A stretch of DNA of 64,000 nucleotides from Thioalkalivibrio sulfidiphilus HL-EbGr7 (GCF_000021985.1 NC_011901.1:1488001-1552000); one strand, 5' to 3'; shown: positions 8,313-17,610, counted from the first letter of the stretch. The notes: generated by a model from the sequence alone, not told the origin. Program-made: numbers and translations.

Positions 8313-9062
8313 ATGGAATCACCCGTGGCATGGCTGATCGGTGCGAGCAGCGGCATTGGGGCCGAGCTGGCGCGGCGCCTGGCCGACGCCGGCTGGCAGG
8401 TGGCGCTGACTGCCCGGCGGGCGGAGCGCCTGGAGGCCCTGTGCCAGGCATCGCCCGCGCAGTTGTCCAGCTTTCCCGGGGATGTCACCGACCCCGAGGG
8501 GCTCGCGGCCCTGGCTGCGCGCATCGAGGCGGAACTGGGACCGGTTGAACTCTGCATCCTCAATGCCGGCGACTACGAGCCCATGGGGCTAGACGACTTC
8601 GATGTGAGCCTTTTCCGGCGTCTCATGGAGGTGAATTACCTGGGCGTGGTCCACGGCCTGGCCGCCGTGATGCCCGCCATGCGCGCCCGGGGGCGGGGGC
8701 AGATCCTGATCACCGCGAGCCTGGCCGGCTACCGGGGTCTGCCCCGTGCCGCGCCCTACGGGGCCACCAAGGCGGCGCTGATCAGCCTGGCGGAATCCCT
8801 GCAGCCGGAACTGGCCGCCGAGGGGGTGCGCCTGCGGGTGATCAACCCGGGCTTCGTGAAGACCCCGCTCACGGACAAGAACCGTTTCGAGATGCCCTTC
8901 CTCATGACCACGGAACAGGCCGCCGAGGCCATCATGAAGGGGCTGCACAATGATGCCTTCGAGATCCGCTTTCCCTGGCGCTTCGCCCTCATGATGGGCC
9001 TGCTGAGGCTGCTGCCCAACGGCCTCTACCTGCGCATCGCGCGGCGCATGGTGTCGGCATGA
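8313..9062 (+). CDS. Short-chain dehydrogenase/reductase
   Basis: CGGAGGG at 8301 positions ATG 8313. The 249-residue protein has GASSGIG (residues 9-15), LNAGDYEP in place of NNAG, catalytic Ser in TASLAGY, the YxxxK motif in PYGATKAAL, and INPGFVKTPLT. The C-terminal tail (MGLLRLLPNGLYLRIARRMVS) looks membrane-associating, as in SDRs acting on lipids or sterol-like substrates. It overlaps the next gene by ATGA and is driven from the operator-bearing divergent promoter. It belongs to the group often found with COG2907 and DUF1365 genes, so lipid modification is a reasonable guess. Confidence 0.9.
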   Translation: MESPVAWLIGASSGIGAELARRLADAGWQVALTARRAERLEALCQASPAQLSSFPGDVTDPEGLAALAARIEAELGPVELCILNAGDYEPMGLDDFDVSLFRRLMEVNYLGVVHGLAAVMPAMRARGRGQILITASLAGYRGLPRAAPYGATKAALISLAESLQPELAAEGVRLRVINPGFVKTPLTDKNRFEMPFLMTTEQAAEAIMKGLHNDAFEIRFPWRFALMMGLLRLLPNGLYLRIARRMVSA

Positions 9063-9505
9063 ACGGCACCGTGGATCTCGCCGAGCGGGTCAGGGCCTAC
9101 GCGGAGTTCTTCGCCACCCTGACGCCGCAATCCCTGGACAGGCTCGATGAACTGTTTACTCACAGGGCCCGCTTCAAGGACCCGTTCAACGACGTGAGCG
9201 GCGTGCCCGCCATCCGCGCGGTATTCGAGCACATGTACAGGGTCTGTCCGGCGCCCCGCTTCGAGGTGCGGGAGTGGGCCCTGAGCGGGCAGACCGCCTT
9301 CATCCGTTGGCGCTTCACCGATGGTCCCACCGTCGGGCGACGCATGGCCCTGGACGTGGACGGCATGAGCCGCGTGGTGTTCGACGAGGCGGGCCGGGTG
9401 TTGGAGCACGTGGATTACTGGGACCCGGCGGCAGCGCTCTACGAACGCATCCCGATGTTCGGCGCGCTGCTGCGAGCCTTGCGGCGCAAGCTGTCCGCCG
9501 AGTGA
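9059..9505 (+). CDS. SnoaL/NTF2-like protein
   Basis: A 148-residue protein with the cone-shaped NTF2/SnoaL pattern: an N-terminal helix (VRAYAEFFATLTPQSLDRL), FKDPFNDVSG, FIRWRFTDGP and HVDYWDPAAALYERIP near the end. Related proteins accompany photolyase, COG2907 and SDR genes in many gammaproteobacteria. It starts within the SDR stop (ATGA), so it belongs to the same transcript. Whether it is an enzyme or a binding protein is not clear. A REP doublet follows it. Confidence 0.8.
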   Translation: MNGTVDLAERVRAYAEFFATLTPQSLDRLDELFTHRARFKDPFNDVSGVPAIRAVFEHMYRVCPAPRFEVREWALSGQTAFIRWRFTDGPTVGRRMALDVDGMSRVVFDEAGRVLEHVDYWDPAAALYERIPMFGALLRALRRKLSAE

Positions 9506-9562
9506 GCCCAGGCCGGATGCCGCATCAGGGCGGCTGACGGCGCAGTGCTGGCTTCCTTCGCG

Positions 9563-9631
9563 CATAGGGCGGCCCGTGGCCGCCGTCAGCCGCAGTGTCG
9601 CGGTCAGCAGGCGGGCACGGCCCGCCCTATG
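9563..9631. repeat. REP doublet, CATAGGGCGG family (copy 1)
   Basis: A 69 bp element: CATAGGGCGGCCCGTGGCCG at the left and its near inverted form (CACGGCCCGCCCTATG) at the right, each able to form its own hairpin. A same-length copy lies at 24546-24614. It sits in the 298 bp gap between 9505 and 9804, which otherwise shows no gene. Confidence 0.85.
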
Positions 9632-9803
9632 TTTCACCTGGAAGCCGACGGCGCGAGACAGGTCGGGAGTAGGCCCTGCTGCACTGGCAGGGCTCGCCGT
9701 GCGGGAAGAATCCGGCCGTCTGGTGCGTCGGTTTACAGATAGAACAACACATACAGGCGCGAGCCACGTCCTCGTGCCACCACCGGACCACCGAGGAGTG
9801 TGC

Positions 9804-11690
9804 ATGAATACCGTCCGACCCCTGTTTCTTGCCCTGTCCGCCCTGCTGTCCCTGGCGCTCATCACGCTGCCGGCCCAGGCCGAGACCCTGGGCATGGAGA
9901 ACCGCATGGCCGGGAGCCCGTCGCCCTACCTGCGCCTGCACCAGGACGACCCGGTGCTCTGGCAGGCCTGGGAGGACGCCACCCTGGAACTGGCGCGGGA
10001 GAACGACCGGCTCATGTTCGTGTCCGTGGGCTACTTCTCCTGCCACTGGTGCCACGTGATGCAGCGGGAGAGCTTCAAGAACGAGGACATTGCCGCGCGC
10101 ATCAACGCCGGTTTCGTGCCCGTGAAGGTGGACCGTGAGCTGGACGCGGCCCTGGACGCGCGCTTGATGAACTTCGTGCAGGTGACCCGCGGTTACGGCG
10201 GCTGGCCCCTGAACGTGATCCTCACACCCGATGGTTATCCGCTGGTGGGCATCGTCTACATGCCCCCCGATGAGTTCGACGGTTTCATGGAGCGGGTCCA
10301 CGCCCACTGGATGTCCGACAAGGACAACCTGCGCGAGATCACCCGCCAGGCGGCCCTGGAACTGGCGCAGCTGGAACGGGCCCGGCAGGCCCCGGTGCAG
10401 GGCATCAACGTGGACGAACTGCTGGACCGTTTCATCAACGCCAGTCGCGGCCTGGCCGACAAGATGAGCGGCGGCTTCGGCAACCAGAGCAAGTTCCCCC
10501 AGGCGGCGCAGCTGCTGGCCCTGCTGGAGGCGCGCCAGTTGCGCGACGAGCCCTGGCTGGACGAGTTTCTGACAGTGACCCTGGACACCATTGCGAGCCA
10601 GGGGCTGAGGGATCATCTGGGCGGCGGTTTCTACCGCTACACCGAGGATCCGGGCTGGCAGGTGCCGCACTTCGAGAAGATGCTCTACGACAACGCCCTG
10701 CTGGCCGAGGTCTACCTGCGCGCCGCCGAGGTCTTCGGCCGCGAGGACTACCGTCGGGTGGCCCTCGACACGGTGCATTTCATGATCCAGGGCATGGCCA
10801 CGGGCCGTGGAGATTACGTGGCCAGCCTGTCCGCCGTGGACGACCAGGACGTGGAGGGCGGCTACTACCTGTGGTCGCCGGAGGAGGTGCGCGGGATCAT
10901 CGGCGACGAGGCCTGGCGGGTGGTGCAGCCCGCCTGGGGCTTCGACACCACGCCGATCCTAGAACATGGCCACCTGCCCATCATTGCGCGCAGCGCGGCC
11001 CAGGTGGCAGAACTGCTTGGCATGGAACAGGACCGGGTCGAGGCACTGCTGGAGCAGGCGCGCAGCCAGCTGATGGAGGCCCGGGCCTCACGGGTGCTGC
11101 CGGTGGATGACAAGGTGGTGGTGGCCTGGAACGGCCTGACCCTCTCGGCCCTGGCGGCGGCGGCCCCCCACGACCGGCGCGCCGCCGAGGCCGGCGCCGC
11201 CCTGCATGCACGCATGATCTCCGCCATGTGGCGCGACGGCGGCCTGCCCAGGGCCCTGGACGCCGCGGGCGCGCCGGTGGGCGAGGGCGAGCTTGAGGAC
11301 TACGCCTTCGTGGCCCGCGGTCTCGCGGACTGGGCGGCGTTCACGGGTGATGAGAAGGTCTGGTCTCAGGCGAGCCTGGTTGCTGAGCGGGCCTGGCAGC
11401 TGTTCCACAACGACGACGGCTGGCGTCCCAGCCGTCAGCCGGTACTGCCCGGTGCGCCGCGCCTGGTGCACCTCGAAGACACGCCCCTGCCGTCCACCAG
11501 CGCGAGCCTGAAGCGCACGACCGACCGCATCCTTGGCCAGGTGGGTCATCAGGCACTCCGTGAGCGGGCGGCTCAGGCGCCATCCAGCCTGACCCGCAAC
11601 CTGGTGGAGACGCCTTTTGTACATGCCAGCCAGATCCTGTATCTGCATGGCCTGGAAGGCGTTGATTCGGGCCCGTCAGGCACGAACTGA
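9804..11690 (+). CDS. Exported thioredoxin-domain protein (DUF255, SPATA20/YyaL family)
   Basis: A 628-residue protein with a signal peptide ending at TLPAQA. The N-terminal DUF255 thioredoxin-like domain has SCHWCHVMQRESF, with the CHWC motif at about residue 76, then TRGYGGWPLNVILTPDGYP. The rest resembles a six-hairpin glycosidase-like barrel (DHLGGGFYRYTED, VPHFEKMLYDNALL, DDKVVVAWNGLTLSAL). The family is widespread but its enzymatic role is not established; an oxidative protein-folding or glycan role is possible. It is a single gene ending at a terminator. GAGGAG lies about 8 nt before the ATG. Confidence 0.88.
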   Translation: MNTVRPLFLALSALLSLALITLPAQAETLGMENRMAGSPSPYLRLHQDDPVLWQAWEDATLELARENDRLMFVSVGYFSCHWCHVMQRESFKNEDIAARINAGFVPVKVDRELDAALDARLMNFVQVTRGYGGWPLNVILTPDGYPLVGIVYMPPDEFDGFMERVHAHWMSDKDNLREITRQAALELAQLERARQAPVQGINVDELLDRFINASRGLADKMSGGFGNQSKFPQAAQLLALLEARQLRDEPWLDEFLTVTLDTIASQGLRDHLGGGFYRYTEDPGWQVPHFEKMLYDNALLAEVYLRAAEVFGREDYRRVALDTVHFMIQGMATGRGDYVASLSAVDDQDVEGGYYLWSPEEVRGIIGDEAWRVVQPAWGFDTTPILEHGHLPIIARSAAQVAELLGMEQDRVEALLEQARSQLMEARASRVLPVDDKVVVAWNGLTLSALAAAAPHDRRAAEAGAALHARMISAMWRDGGLPRALDAAGAPVGEGELEDYAFVARGLADWAAFTGDEKVWSQASLVAERAWQLFHNDDGWRPSRQPVLPGAPRLVHLEDTPLPSTSASLKRTTDRILGQVGHQALRERAAQAPSSLTRNLVETPFVHASQILYLHGLEGVDSGPSGTN

Positions 11691-11707
11691 GTGGACTTGA
11701 TGTGATG

Positions 11708-11743
11708 AAAAAACGAACCCCGCCGAATGGCGGGGTTCGTTTG
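11708..11743. terminator. Bidirectional intrinsic terminator
   Basis: A perfect 11-bp stem (CGAACCCCGCC, loop GAAT) at 11714-11739 has an A-run on its left (TTTTTT on the minus strand) and TTT on its right. It separates the convergent DUF255 and DUF302 genes and is strongest for the minus-strand gene. Confidence 0.9.
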
Positions 11744-11807
11744 TGTGGCTCAAGTACTCGGCAAGGGGGCAGAGACCTACACAGTGTTCGTCCCTCTATT
11801 CTTGCCG

Positions 11808-12299
11808 TCAGAAGGCGTCCAGGGTCTCCTGCACGATCTCCTCCAGCAGTTCCTCCACGGCCATCAGACTTTCCCTGGAGGCATCGTCACCCACGGGAAT
11901 GGGACGACGGTAGGAGACGTAGACCGTGTTTGGCTCCGCCTTGGTGACGTAGACCGCCACGATGTAGGGGCAGAACACGATGTTGTGGATGTCCGCCTCC
12001 ATCATGCGCCGGGAGATCACCGCGCTGCAGAACTCCAGGGCCTCGCCTTCCTGGTACAGGGGCTTGCCGCCCACGTCGGCGGCGGTGCGCTTGAGCATGT
12101 TGCCGATGTAGGCCACGTTGTTGATCACGATGCCGCGGTTGGTGATGGCCATCTCCAGGGCCTCGCGGTAGGTGGCGAACTCCCCTTCGACGCTGTAGAC
12201 GCGCATGTGCTCGGTCTCCAGCAGCGGTTCCTTGGCGAGGGAAGCCTGGGAGAACAGGCACAGGCAGGTGACGAGGGCGATGAGGATTCTGGATTTCAT
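11808..12299 (-). CDS. Exported DUF302 family protein
   Basis: 163 residues from ATG 12299, with GGAG upstream. A signal peptide (MKSRILIALVTCLCLFSQASLA) precedes a domain patterned like DUF302: YREALEMAITNRGIVINNVAYIG, a Cys-containing EFCSAVISRRMMEADIHNI and CPYIVAVYV. DUF302 proteins are small periplasmic or cytoplasmic proteins of unclear role, sometimes tied to sulfur oxidation or metal stress. The gene stands alone, followed by a strong terminator. Confidence 0.75.
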   Translation of the reverse strand: MKSRILIALVTCLCLFSQASLAKEPLLETEHMRVYSVEGEFATYREALEMAITNRGIVINNVAYIGNMLKRTAADVGGKPLYQEGEALEFCSAVISRRMMEADIHNIVFCPYIVAVYVTKAEPNTVYVSYRRPIPVGDDASRESLMAVEELLEEIVQETLDAF

Positions 12300-12410
12300 G
12301 ATGACTCCGGAATGCATGGATTTTTTTGGGGTTATGAAATGTTGGAACGTGTCGGACCTTGAGGGTTCCAGTCATGCTGATCCCGGCAGTTTAACCGCTC
12401 GGGTGTGCAA

Positions 12411-12938
12411 TCAGTCCGGAAAGTAATGGCCCACGTGCAGCAGGCGGGGCGCCCAGTAGGGATTGTCCAGGCGCTCGATGCTCACGTGGCCGCCGGAGGA
12501 GGGGGCGTGCACGAACTGGCCGTTGCCCAGGTAGATGCTCACGTGGGAGGGCTTGTTGTCGTTGATGCGAAAGAACAGCAGGTCCCCCGGTTGCCGGGCC
12601 TGGGCCGGTACCGGGCGTGCGTGGGCGGCCTGATCACCGGTCTGCCTCGGCACGGGGATGCGCGCCGCCTGGTGGGCATACTGAACCAGGCCACTGCAGT
12701 CGAAGCCCCGGGGGGTGTCGCCGCCAAATCGATAGGGTGTGCCCAGTTGCGCCAGCGCGGTGTTGATCACCTGCGCCCGGGCAGGGTGCAGGCTGCCCTG
12801 ATCCGGCAGCACAGGCGGCAGGCTAGCGGCAGGGCGCTGCGGTGCGGTGCTGGCGCAGGCGCCGAGCAGGCTGGCCAGCAGCAGGGCTGCGGCGAGACGC
12901 CCGATACCTGTCAGCCCGTTGAGCACCGCGCCTGCCAT
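12411..12938 (-). CDS. NlpC/P60 family lipoprotein, cell-wall peptidase
   Basis: A 175-residue lipoprotein with lipobox LLGAC (Cys at about 27) followed by an NlpC/P60 domain. The catalytic Cys is in GFDCSGLVQYAHQ, the His in PSHVSIYLGNG, and the third polar residue in FVHAPSSGG. The family cleaves peptidoglycan stem peptides in the periplasm, as in E. coli Spr/MepS. It lies 1 bp downstream of the 12940-13779 gene, so the two are probably co-transcribed. Confidence 0.92.
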   Translation of the reverse strand: MAGAVLNGLTGIGRLAAALLLASLLGACASTAPQRPAASLPPVLPDQGSLHPARAQVINTALAQLGTPYRFGGDTPRGFDCSGLVQYAHQAARIPVPRQTGDQAAHARPVPAQARQPGDLLFFRINDNKPSHVSIYLGNGQFVHAPSSGGHVSIERLDNPYWAPRLLHVGHYFPD

Positions 12939-12939
12939 C

Positions 12940-13779
12940 TCAGAAAGGGGCCACCGGCTGGTAACCTTCCGGGATCCTGAACAGATCCGCTGAGAGTCGC
13001 TCGCCGGAACTGGAGACCAGGGTGACCGTGGAGCCGTCGGCCATGTTCCTGACCTGCACCGGGATGCCGTCCACCACCGGCAGCATCTCGGCGCCGATCT
13101 CGGCGGCCGCCGGCCCGCCCATGGACAGGGCGATGTCGGACAGGTTCTGCATGAACTCGAACAGGTTCTTCAGGGTGGCGAAGTCCGCGCGGTTCATGCG
13201 GATGCGATCGGGGGACGCGACGCAGATCTGGTTGGTGACCCGACCCTCCAGCAGCACCTCCATGTGATCGCAGCGCACACCGTTGATGGTGCTCGTCTCT
13301 CCGGTCTTGCGGGTGGTGAGTGAGGAGGAGTCCCGGATCGGCGCCTCGCTGCCGGCCATGACGGCCGGGTCAAAGCCCATCTGGATCAGTTGCTGCTCCA
13401 TCTGCTGGCGCATCTCGGGGGGCATCTGGGCCATCTGTTCGCGCATCTGCTGCACGAACTCCTGCTGCACCGCGCGCATCTCACCGGCCTGGGCCTTGAG
13501 CCCTTCCTCGGTCAGTTCGCTGTAGCTTTGCTCCTCGTCGATGATCATGGTCAGGGTGCGCTTGCGGCTGTCGTAGAGGCTGTAGATGACGCTGCGGTCT
13601 TCCGCCTGTTCCTCCATGCGTACCAGCTCGCCCTTGATCATGAGGCGGCTGCCGGTGGCGCCATCGGAGTCTGTGAAGTGCAGGGTCATGTCCGCCAGCA
13701 GCGCGGTGCTGGTGCTGGCAACGGCCAGCCCAAGGGCCAGGCTGAGAGCAGGGGCGGCAAGACGGGAACGAGGGCGCAT
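12940..13779 (-). CDS. Exported hypothetical protein, DUF4412-like
   Basis: 279 residues from ATG 13779. A signal peptide (LAAPALSLALGLAVASTSTALLA) is followed by a beta-rich N-terminal domain (MTLHFTDSDGATGSRLMIKG), a Met/Gln-rich helical stretch with repeated MREQMAQMPPEMRQQMEQQ character, and a C-terminal beta domain with two cysteines (GVRCDHMEV, NQICVASPD) that could form a disulfide. The overall pattern resembles DUF4412 periplasmic proteins. It is the first gene of a two-gene unit with the NlpC/P60 lipoprotein, suggesting an envelope role. Confidence 0.65.
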   Translation of the reverse strand: MRPRSRLAAPALSLALGLAVASTSTALLADMTLHFTDSDGATGSRLMIKGELVRMEEQAEDRSVIYSLYDSRKRTLTMIIDEEQSYSELTEEGLKAQAGEMRAVQQEFVQQMREQMAQMPPEMRQQMEQQLIQMGFDPAVMAGSEAPIRDSSSLTTRKTGETSTINGVRCDHMEVLLEGRVTNQICVASPDRIRMNRADFATLKNLFEFMQNLSDIALSMGGPAAAEIGAEMLPVVDGIPVQVRNMADGSTVTLVSSSGERLSADLFRIPEGYQPVAPF

Positions 13780-13879
13780 CAAGGACTCCGGACGATGAGA
13801 GAATATCCGGATCATAGCCCAAGGGCGGGTGGATGTACCAAGCAGGCCCCGACGGAACCGGACGGATTCGAGACCGCTG

Positions 13880-14188
13880 TCACGACTCCGGTTTCTTGCG
13901 CAGGGCATCAATGTTGATGGGCACCACCGTGTCGCTCTTTCTCGGTTCATCCGCGTAGCGGGGGCGCATGTTCATGTCCTGCCCCAGGGCCTCGGCCAGC
14001 TCCTGCTGACGCGCCGTGATCAGGCTCAGGCAATCGCGGATGTTCTGGATGGTCTTGTCACTCAGGGGATGCTTCATGCCGGGTGGCGCATGGGTGTCCC
14101 GGGCCACGTCGGTGAGCACCGACTGCATGATGCGCAGGATCTTCTGCTCCTTGGTCAGTTCGGCGTGGTCGTCGTCGTGATCGGTCAT
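13880..14188 (-). CDS. Small hydrophilic hypothetical protein
   Basis: A 102-residue soluble protein rich in charged residues. It begins with an acidic His/Asp stretch (MTDHDDDHAEL), then a helical core (KILRIMQSVLTDVARDT and TIQNIRDCLSLITARQQELAEAL) and a basic tail. No known domain was recognised and no signal or membrane segment is present. It is divergent from the diguanylate cyclase at 14391. Confidence 0.6.
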   Translation of the reverse strand: MTDHDDDHAELTKEQKILRIMQSVLTDVARDTHAPPGMKHPLSDKTIQNIRDCLSLITARQQELAEALGQDMNMRPRYADEPRKSDTVVPINIDALRKKPES

Positions 14189-14290
14189 GGGTCGTGTCCC
14201 GTGGGTTTCGGTCTATGACTAGAGTATGCAGTATGGACCTGCGAAGCTCGTAGTGTGATAGCCGTAAAGGGGTAGTTTCACCTTTGGCGA

Positions 14291-14322
14291 GAAAAAAGCG
14301 CATGATATCCCTGCGCTTTTTC
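14291..14322. other. Stem-loop in a divergent intergenic region
   Basis: GAAAAAAGCGCA (14291-14302) and TGCGCTTTTTC (14312-14322) are reverse complements around a 9-nt loop and look like a terminator in both directions. The site lies upstream of two divergent genes rather than after one, so it may be a leader hairpin or an attenuator of the diguanylate cyclase transcript. Confidence 0.45.
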
Positions 14323-14390
14323 ACAGTCATCGCGGTGCTGGACCATCCCTGGTGGCGGCCGCAGTGTCCCGCGAACACGGAGTGGGCTCG

Positions 14391-15785
14391 ATGGACGAAC
14401 AACAGGGCGAGGCCGGCTGGCTGATCCAGAGACTCACCCTGGCCTACCATCGCCTGCTCATCGCCGGCTTCGCCCTGACGCCGCTCATTGCCATCGCCTA
14501 CGTCTACAGCTTCCAGGATCCGGCGCTGCGCTTCGAGCACCACCTGTTCCACGAGGTGGCCATCGGCATCGCCATCGCCCTGAGTGCCTTCGCCACCTAC
14601 GTTACCTGGCGCTGCTACCGGGCCTCGGGTGAGGTCTTCCTGCGCTGGCTGGCCCTGGGCTTTCTGGGCTTCACCGTCATCTACCTGCCCCACGGCTTTC
14701 TCACCCGTATCGTGGACGAAGGGCTGGCGCTGTTCCTGATCTTCGGACCCGCCTCGAGGCTGGTGATGGCCGCCTGTTTCTTCATCGCCCTGCTGCGCTA
14801 CCGCGCGCTGCCCGATGTCCTGCCGGTGCGCTGCCGGTATCAATTCTGGCTGGCAGGGCTGGGGGTGTTCATGCTCATCATGGGGATTGCCGCTTACCTC
14901 GGCCAGCTGCCCTGGGCGCAGGCTCGTCCCGTGCTCGTGGGCCTGGAGACCGGGGCCATGTTGCTGTCCCTGGCCGGCATCCTGGTCATGGCGGTGCTGC
15001 GTACCCGTTCTCCCCTGATGACCGTCTACATGGTCTCTCTGGCGGTCTTCGCCCAGGCCTCCCTTGCATTCCTGCTCGCCACCCCCTGGAACCACCTGTG
15101 GTGGCTGGGCCATGGCATCTTTGCGGCCGGTTTCTTCATGCTCAGCTACGGCATCGTGCAGGCCTTCCACACCACCCGGTCCTTTTCCACGGTCTACAGC
15201 CAGATGGACATGATGGCGCAGCTGCGCGAGCAGCAGGCCTGGACCCAGGAGGCCCTGCTGCAGGTCCAGGAGGCCAACCGCAAGCTTGAACAACTGGCCT
15301 CCACCGATGCGCTCACCGGCGTGGCCAACCGGCGTCAGCTGGTGGAACGGGCCGACATGGAGGTGCCCAGGTCAGAGCGCCATGGTGCGCCGCTGTCGCT
15401 GCTGTGCCTGGATCTGGATCACTTCAAGCGCATCAACGACGACTACGGCCATCTGGCCGGGGATGAGGTCCTCAAGCAGGTGGCCGAGGCGATCCAGCAG
15501 AGCCTTCGCCCCTCCGACCTGCTGGCCCGTGTGGGCGGCGAGGAGTTTCATGTGTTGCTGCCGGACACGGACCTGGCGGGCGCCAGGGACGTGGCCGAAC
15601 GCATCCGGGTGAAACTGGAGGGCCTGGATATCCCGGTGCAGGGGGTGGTGCTGCACGTCACCGTCAGTGTGGGCTGCGCGCAGCTGGGGCCGGACGGCGC
15701 GGACATGAAGTCGCTGACCCACACGGCGGACGAGCGGCTCTACCAGGCGAAGGCGCTGGGCAGGAATCGGGTGGTGATCGCCTAG
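14391..15785 (+). CDS. Membrane diguanylate cyclase (GGDEF)
   Basis: 464 residues from ATG 14391; a GTG at 14352 is an alternative start. The N-terminal half has about eight hydrophobic helices forming an integral-membrane sensor of unnamed type. A short coiled coil (QLREQQAWTQEALLQVQEAN) leads into a GGDEF domain with DALTGVANRR, LDLDHFKRINDDYGH and the active-site GGEEF. RPSD five residues before it is a canonical inhibitory I-site (RxxD). It should make cyclic di-GMP with product inhibition. No linked target gene is obvious. Confidence 0.93.
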   Translation: MDEQQGEAGWLIQRLTLAYHRLLIAGFALTPLIAIAYVYSFQDPALRFEHHLFHEVAIGIAIALSAFATYVTWRCYRASGEVFLRWLALGFLGFTVIYLPHGFLTRIVDEGLALFLIFGPASRLVMAACFFIALLRYRALPDVLPVRCRYQFWLAGLGVFMLIMGIAAYLGQLPWAQARPVLVGLETGAMLLSLAGILVMAVLRTRSPLMTVYMVSLAVFAQASLAFLLATPWNHLWWLGHGIFAAGFFMLSYGIVQAFHTTRSFSTVYSQMDMMAQLREQQAWTQEALLQVQEANRKLEQLASTDALTGVANRRQLVERADMEVPRSERHGAPLSLLCLDLDHFKRINDDYGHLAGDEVLKQVAEAIQQSLRPSDLLARVGGEEFHVLLPDTDLAGARDVAERIRVKLEGLDIPVQGVVLHVTVSVGCAQLGPDGADMKSLTHTADERLYQAKALGRNRVVIA

Positions 15786-15851
15786 GCGGGCTCGGCGGAG
15801 CGTGCGCAGCACATGCAGATGCGTCTACGTGCGGTCAGGCGCGCACCCCCT

Positions 15852-15924
15852 GTAGGAGGCCCGACCCCGGGCCGAAAGGGGTTCAACCGGATGCCGCCGT
15901 TCGCGGCGAGGTCGCCGCTCCTAC
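15852..15924. repeat. REP doublet, GTAGGAG family (copy 2)
   Basis: Left half GTAGGAGGCCCGAC forms a hairpin with CGGGCC. The right half, read on the minus strand, is GTAGGAGCGGCGACCTCGCC. These are the two half-elements of 3405-3480 in swapped order. It lies between the convergent diguanylate cyclase and kinase-fusion genes. Confidence 0.85.
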
Positions 15925-15938
15925 GCCATACAAGCGCC

Positions 15939-17501
15939 TCAACCCATGAGCCGACCGATAGCCTCGATCGGCACATCAGTCTGCGTGTCGATCACCACCA
16001 CCGGTTCATCCGCGCCCAGGGTCTGCGCACTGGCCAGCTGATGCTCCAGCACCTCGATGCCCGCATCGGAGGCATCCCGGTCCGCTGCCTGCCGCGCCCG
16101 GATGCGCGCCCGCAACACGTCCTCCGGCGCCTGGTAATCCAGCACGTGGAAAGGCACACCCAGATGCCTGGCCAGTGAAGCGAACCGGTCCCGCTGCGCT
16201 CGCTTAAGGAACGTCGCATCCACGATCACGGAAAACCCCGCGCCGAGCACAGCCGTCGCGAGCCCTTCGAGCCGCGCATAGGTGCGTTCCCCCATCTCGC
16301 TGGAATAGATCCCGCTGCCGACACCGCTCAGGTCCCGTTCCCGGCTGTCCATGCCGGCGAGCCGCTTGCGTTCCACGTCCGAGCGGATACGGATAAGGCC
16401 AAGTTGCTCCACCAGCGGCTGACTGGCGGTGGTCTTGCCGGAGCCGGAGAGGCCGTGGTTGATGAACAGTACCGGGCGGGCAGGGTGGGTGAGCCGTTCG
16501 GCCAGGTCCAGGTAGCCGTGGCAGCGGGCCTCCGCCTGCGCGCGTTCGGTATCACCGATGCCCGCCTGGCCCAGTCGGATGCCGCTCACCTTGGCGCGCA
16601 CCATGGCGCGGTACACCTGGTAGAAGCGCAGCAGCGTCAGGCCGGAGTAATCGCCGCTGCGTTCCAGCCAGGCGTTGAGGAAACGATTGGCATGGCTCGG
16701 CGCGCCCCGGTCCATCAGGTCCATGGTAACGAAGGCCACCTCGCTGATGATGTCGATCCAGCGCAGGGCCTCGCTGAACTCGATGCCGTCGAAGATGAGC
16801 AGGTGCCCGTCGATGTGGGCCATGTTGCCCAGGTGCATGTCGCCGTGGCACTCGCGCACGAAGCCCTGTCGGTGGCGTTCATCCAGCGTCGCGGAGAGCG
16901 CCCGGTGGTGCTCGAGGGTCCAGGCCTCCAGCCGGTCCAGCTGTGCCAGGCGATCCCGGGTGTTCACGAGTGGGCGCAGTTGCCTGAAGTTTTCCGTCAT
17001 GGGCGCCAGCACGGCCTCGGGGGTGCCGTGGGCATCGTCCGGCGCAGCACTCGGGATGCGGCCATGGAAGTCCGCCACGCAGTCGGCCAGTTCGTCCATC
17101 CATGCCAGGGGCAGGGCGTTGCGCTCGAGCAGCGCGTCCAGTTGCCGGTCCCGGTCGAAGCGGGCCATGCGCACGGCGTATTCGAACGCCTGTTCCTGGC
17201 CGTCGAATGCCGGGTGGTCCGGGTCGCCCGAGAAACCCACCACCGCCTGGTACAGGTCCGGGGCCAGGCGCCGGTTGATGCGCAGTTCCTCCTCGCAGAA
17301 AAAGCGTCGCCGCTCCAGGGTGGAGAAATCCAGGAAGCCCAGGTCCAGGGGCTTCTTGAACTTGTAGGCGTAGTTGCCCGCCAGAAGCACCCAGGAGATG
17401 TGGGTCTCGATGCATTCCACCGCGTCCACCGGATGGGGATAGTGCTCGGGGCGCCGGAGGGCCTCGATGAGTCGGTGCTGGATCTCTGTCTGTACGTCCA
17501 T
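15939..17501 (-). CDS. Aminoglycoside-phosphotransferase-like domain fused to P-loop kinase
   Basis: 520 residues. The N-terminal about 330 residues match the APH-like kinase fold of COG2187: GNYAYKFKKPLDLGFLDFST for the nucleotide-binding Lys, ECHGDMHLGNM for the catalytic loop and IFDGIEFSE for the metal Asp region. The C-terminal about 180 residues are a COG0645-type P-loop kinase with Walker A in GLSGSGKTTAS and a VIVDATFLKRAQRD segment. This fusion is common in proteobacteria but its substrate is unknown. It is not evidence for antibiotic resistance. It is a single gene, flanked by repeats on both sides. Confidence 0.85.
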   Translation of the reverse strand: MDVQTEIQHRLIEALRRPEHYPHPVDAVECIETHISWVLLAGNYAYKFKKPLDLGFLDFSTLERRRFFCEEELRINRRLAPDLYQAVVGFSGDPDHPAFDGQEQAFEYAVRMARFDRDRQLDALLERNALPLAWMDELADCVADFHGRIPSAAPDDAHGTPEAVLAPMTENFRQLRPLVNTRDRLAQLDRLEAWTLEHHRALSATLDERHRQGFVRECHGDMHLGNMAHIDGHLLIFDGIEFSEALRWIDIISEVAFVTMDLMDRGAPSHANRFLNAWLERSGDYSGLTLLRFYQVYRAMVRAKVSGIRLGQAGIGDTERAQAEARCHGYLDLAERLTHPARPVLFINHGLSGSGKTTASQPLVEQLGLIRIRSDVERKRLAGMDSRERDLSGVGSGIYSSEMGERTYARLEGLATAVLGAGFSVIVDATFLKRAQRDRFASLARHLGVPFHVLDYQAPEDVLRARIRARQAADRDASDAGIEVLEHQLASAQTLGADEPVVVIDTQTDVPIEAIGRLMG

Positions 17502-17528
17502 GGGTATCGGGTATTGTCGTTCAGGAAT

Positions 17529-17610
17529 TCAACGCAAAGGCGCAAAGGCCGCGAAGAGACTGATCGAATGGCTTTTTTGCGTCCTCTGCGTCTTTGCGAC
17601 TTTGCGTTGA
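17529..17610. repeat. Intergenic inverted repeat
   Basis: Arms TCAACGCAAAGGCGCAAAGG (from 17529) and CTTTGCGACTTTGCGTTGA (to 17610) pair imperfectly. Each arm is made of short CGCAAAG units. It separates the divergent kinase-fusion gene and mrcB. Confidence 0.8.

Noticed and set aside
15939-17501. Antibiotic-resistance aminoglycoside phosphotransferase
   Set aside because: The APH-like domain is fused to a P-loop kinase in a common housekeeping-type architecture (COG2187/COG0645) with no mobile context.
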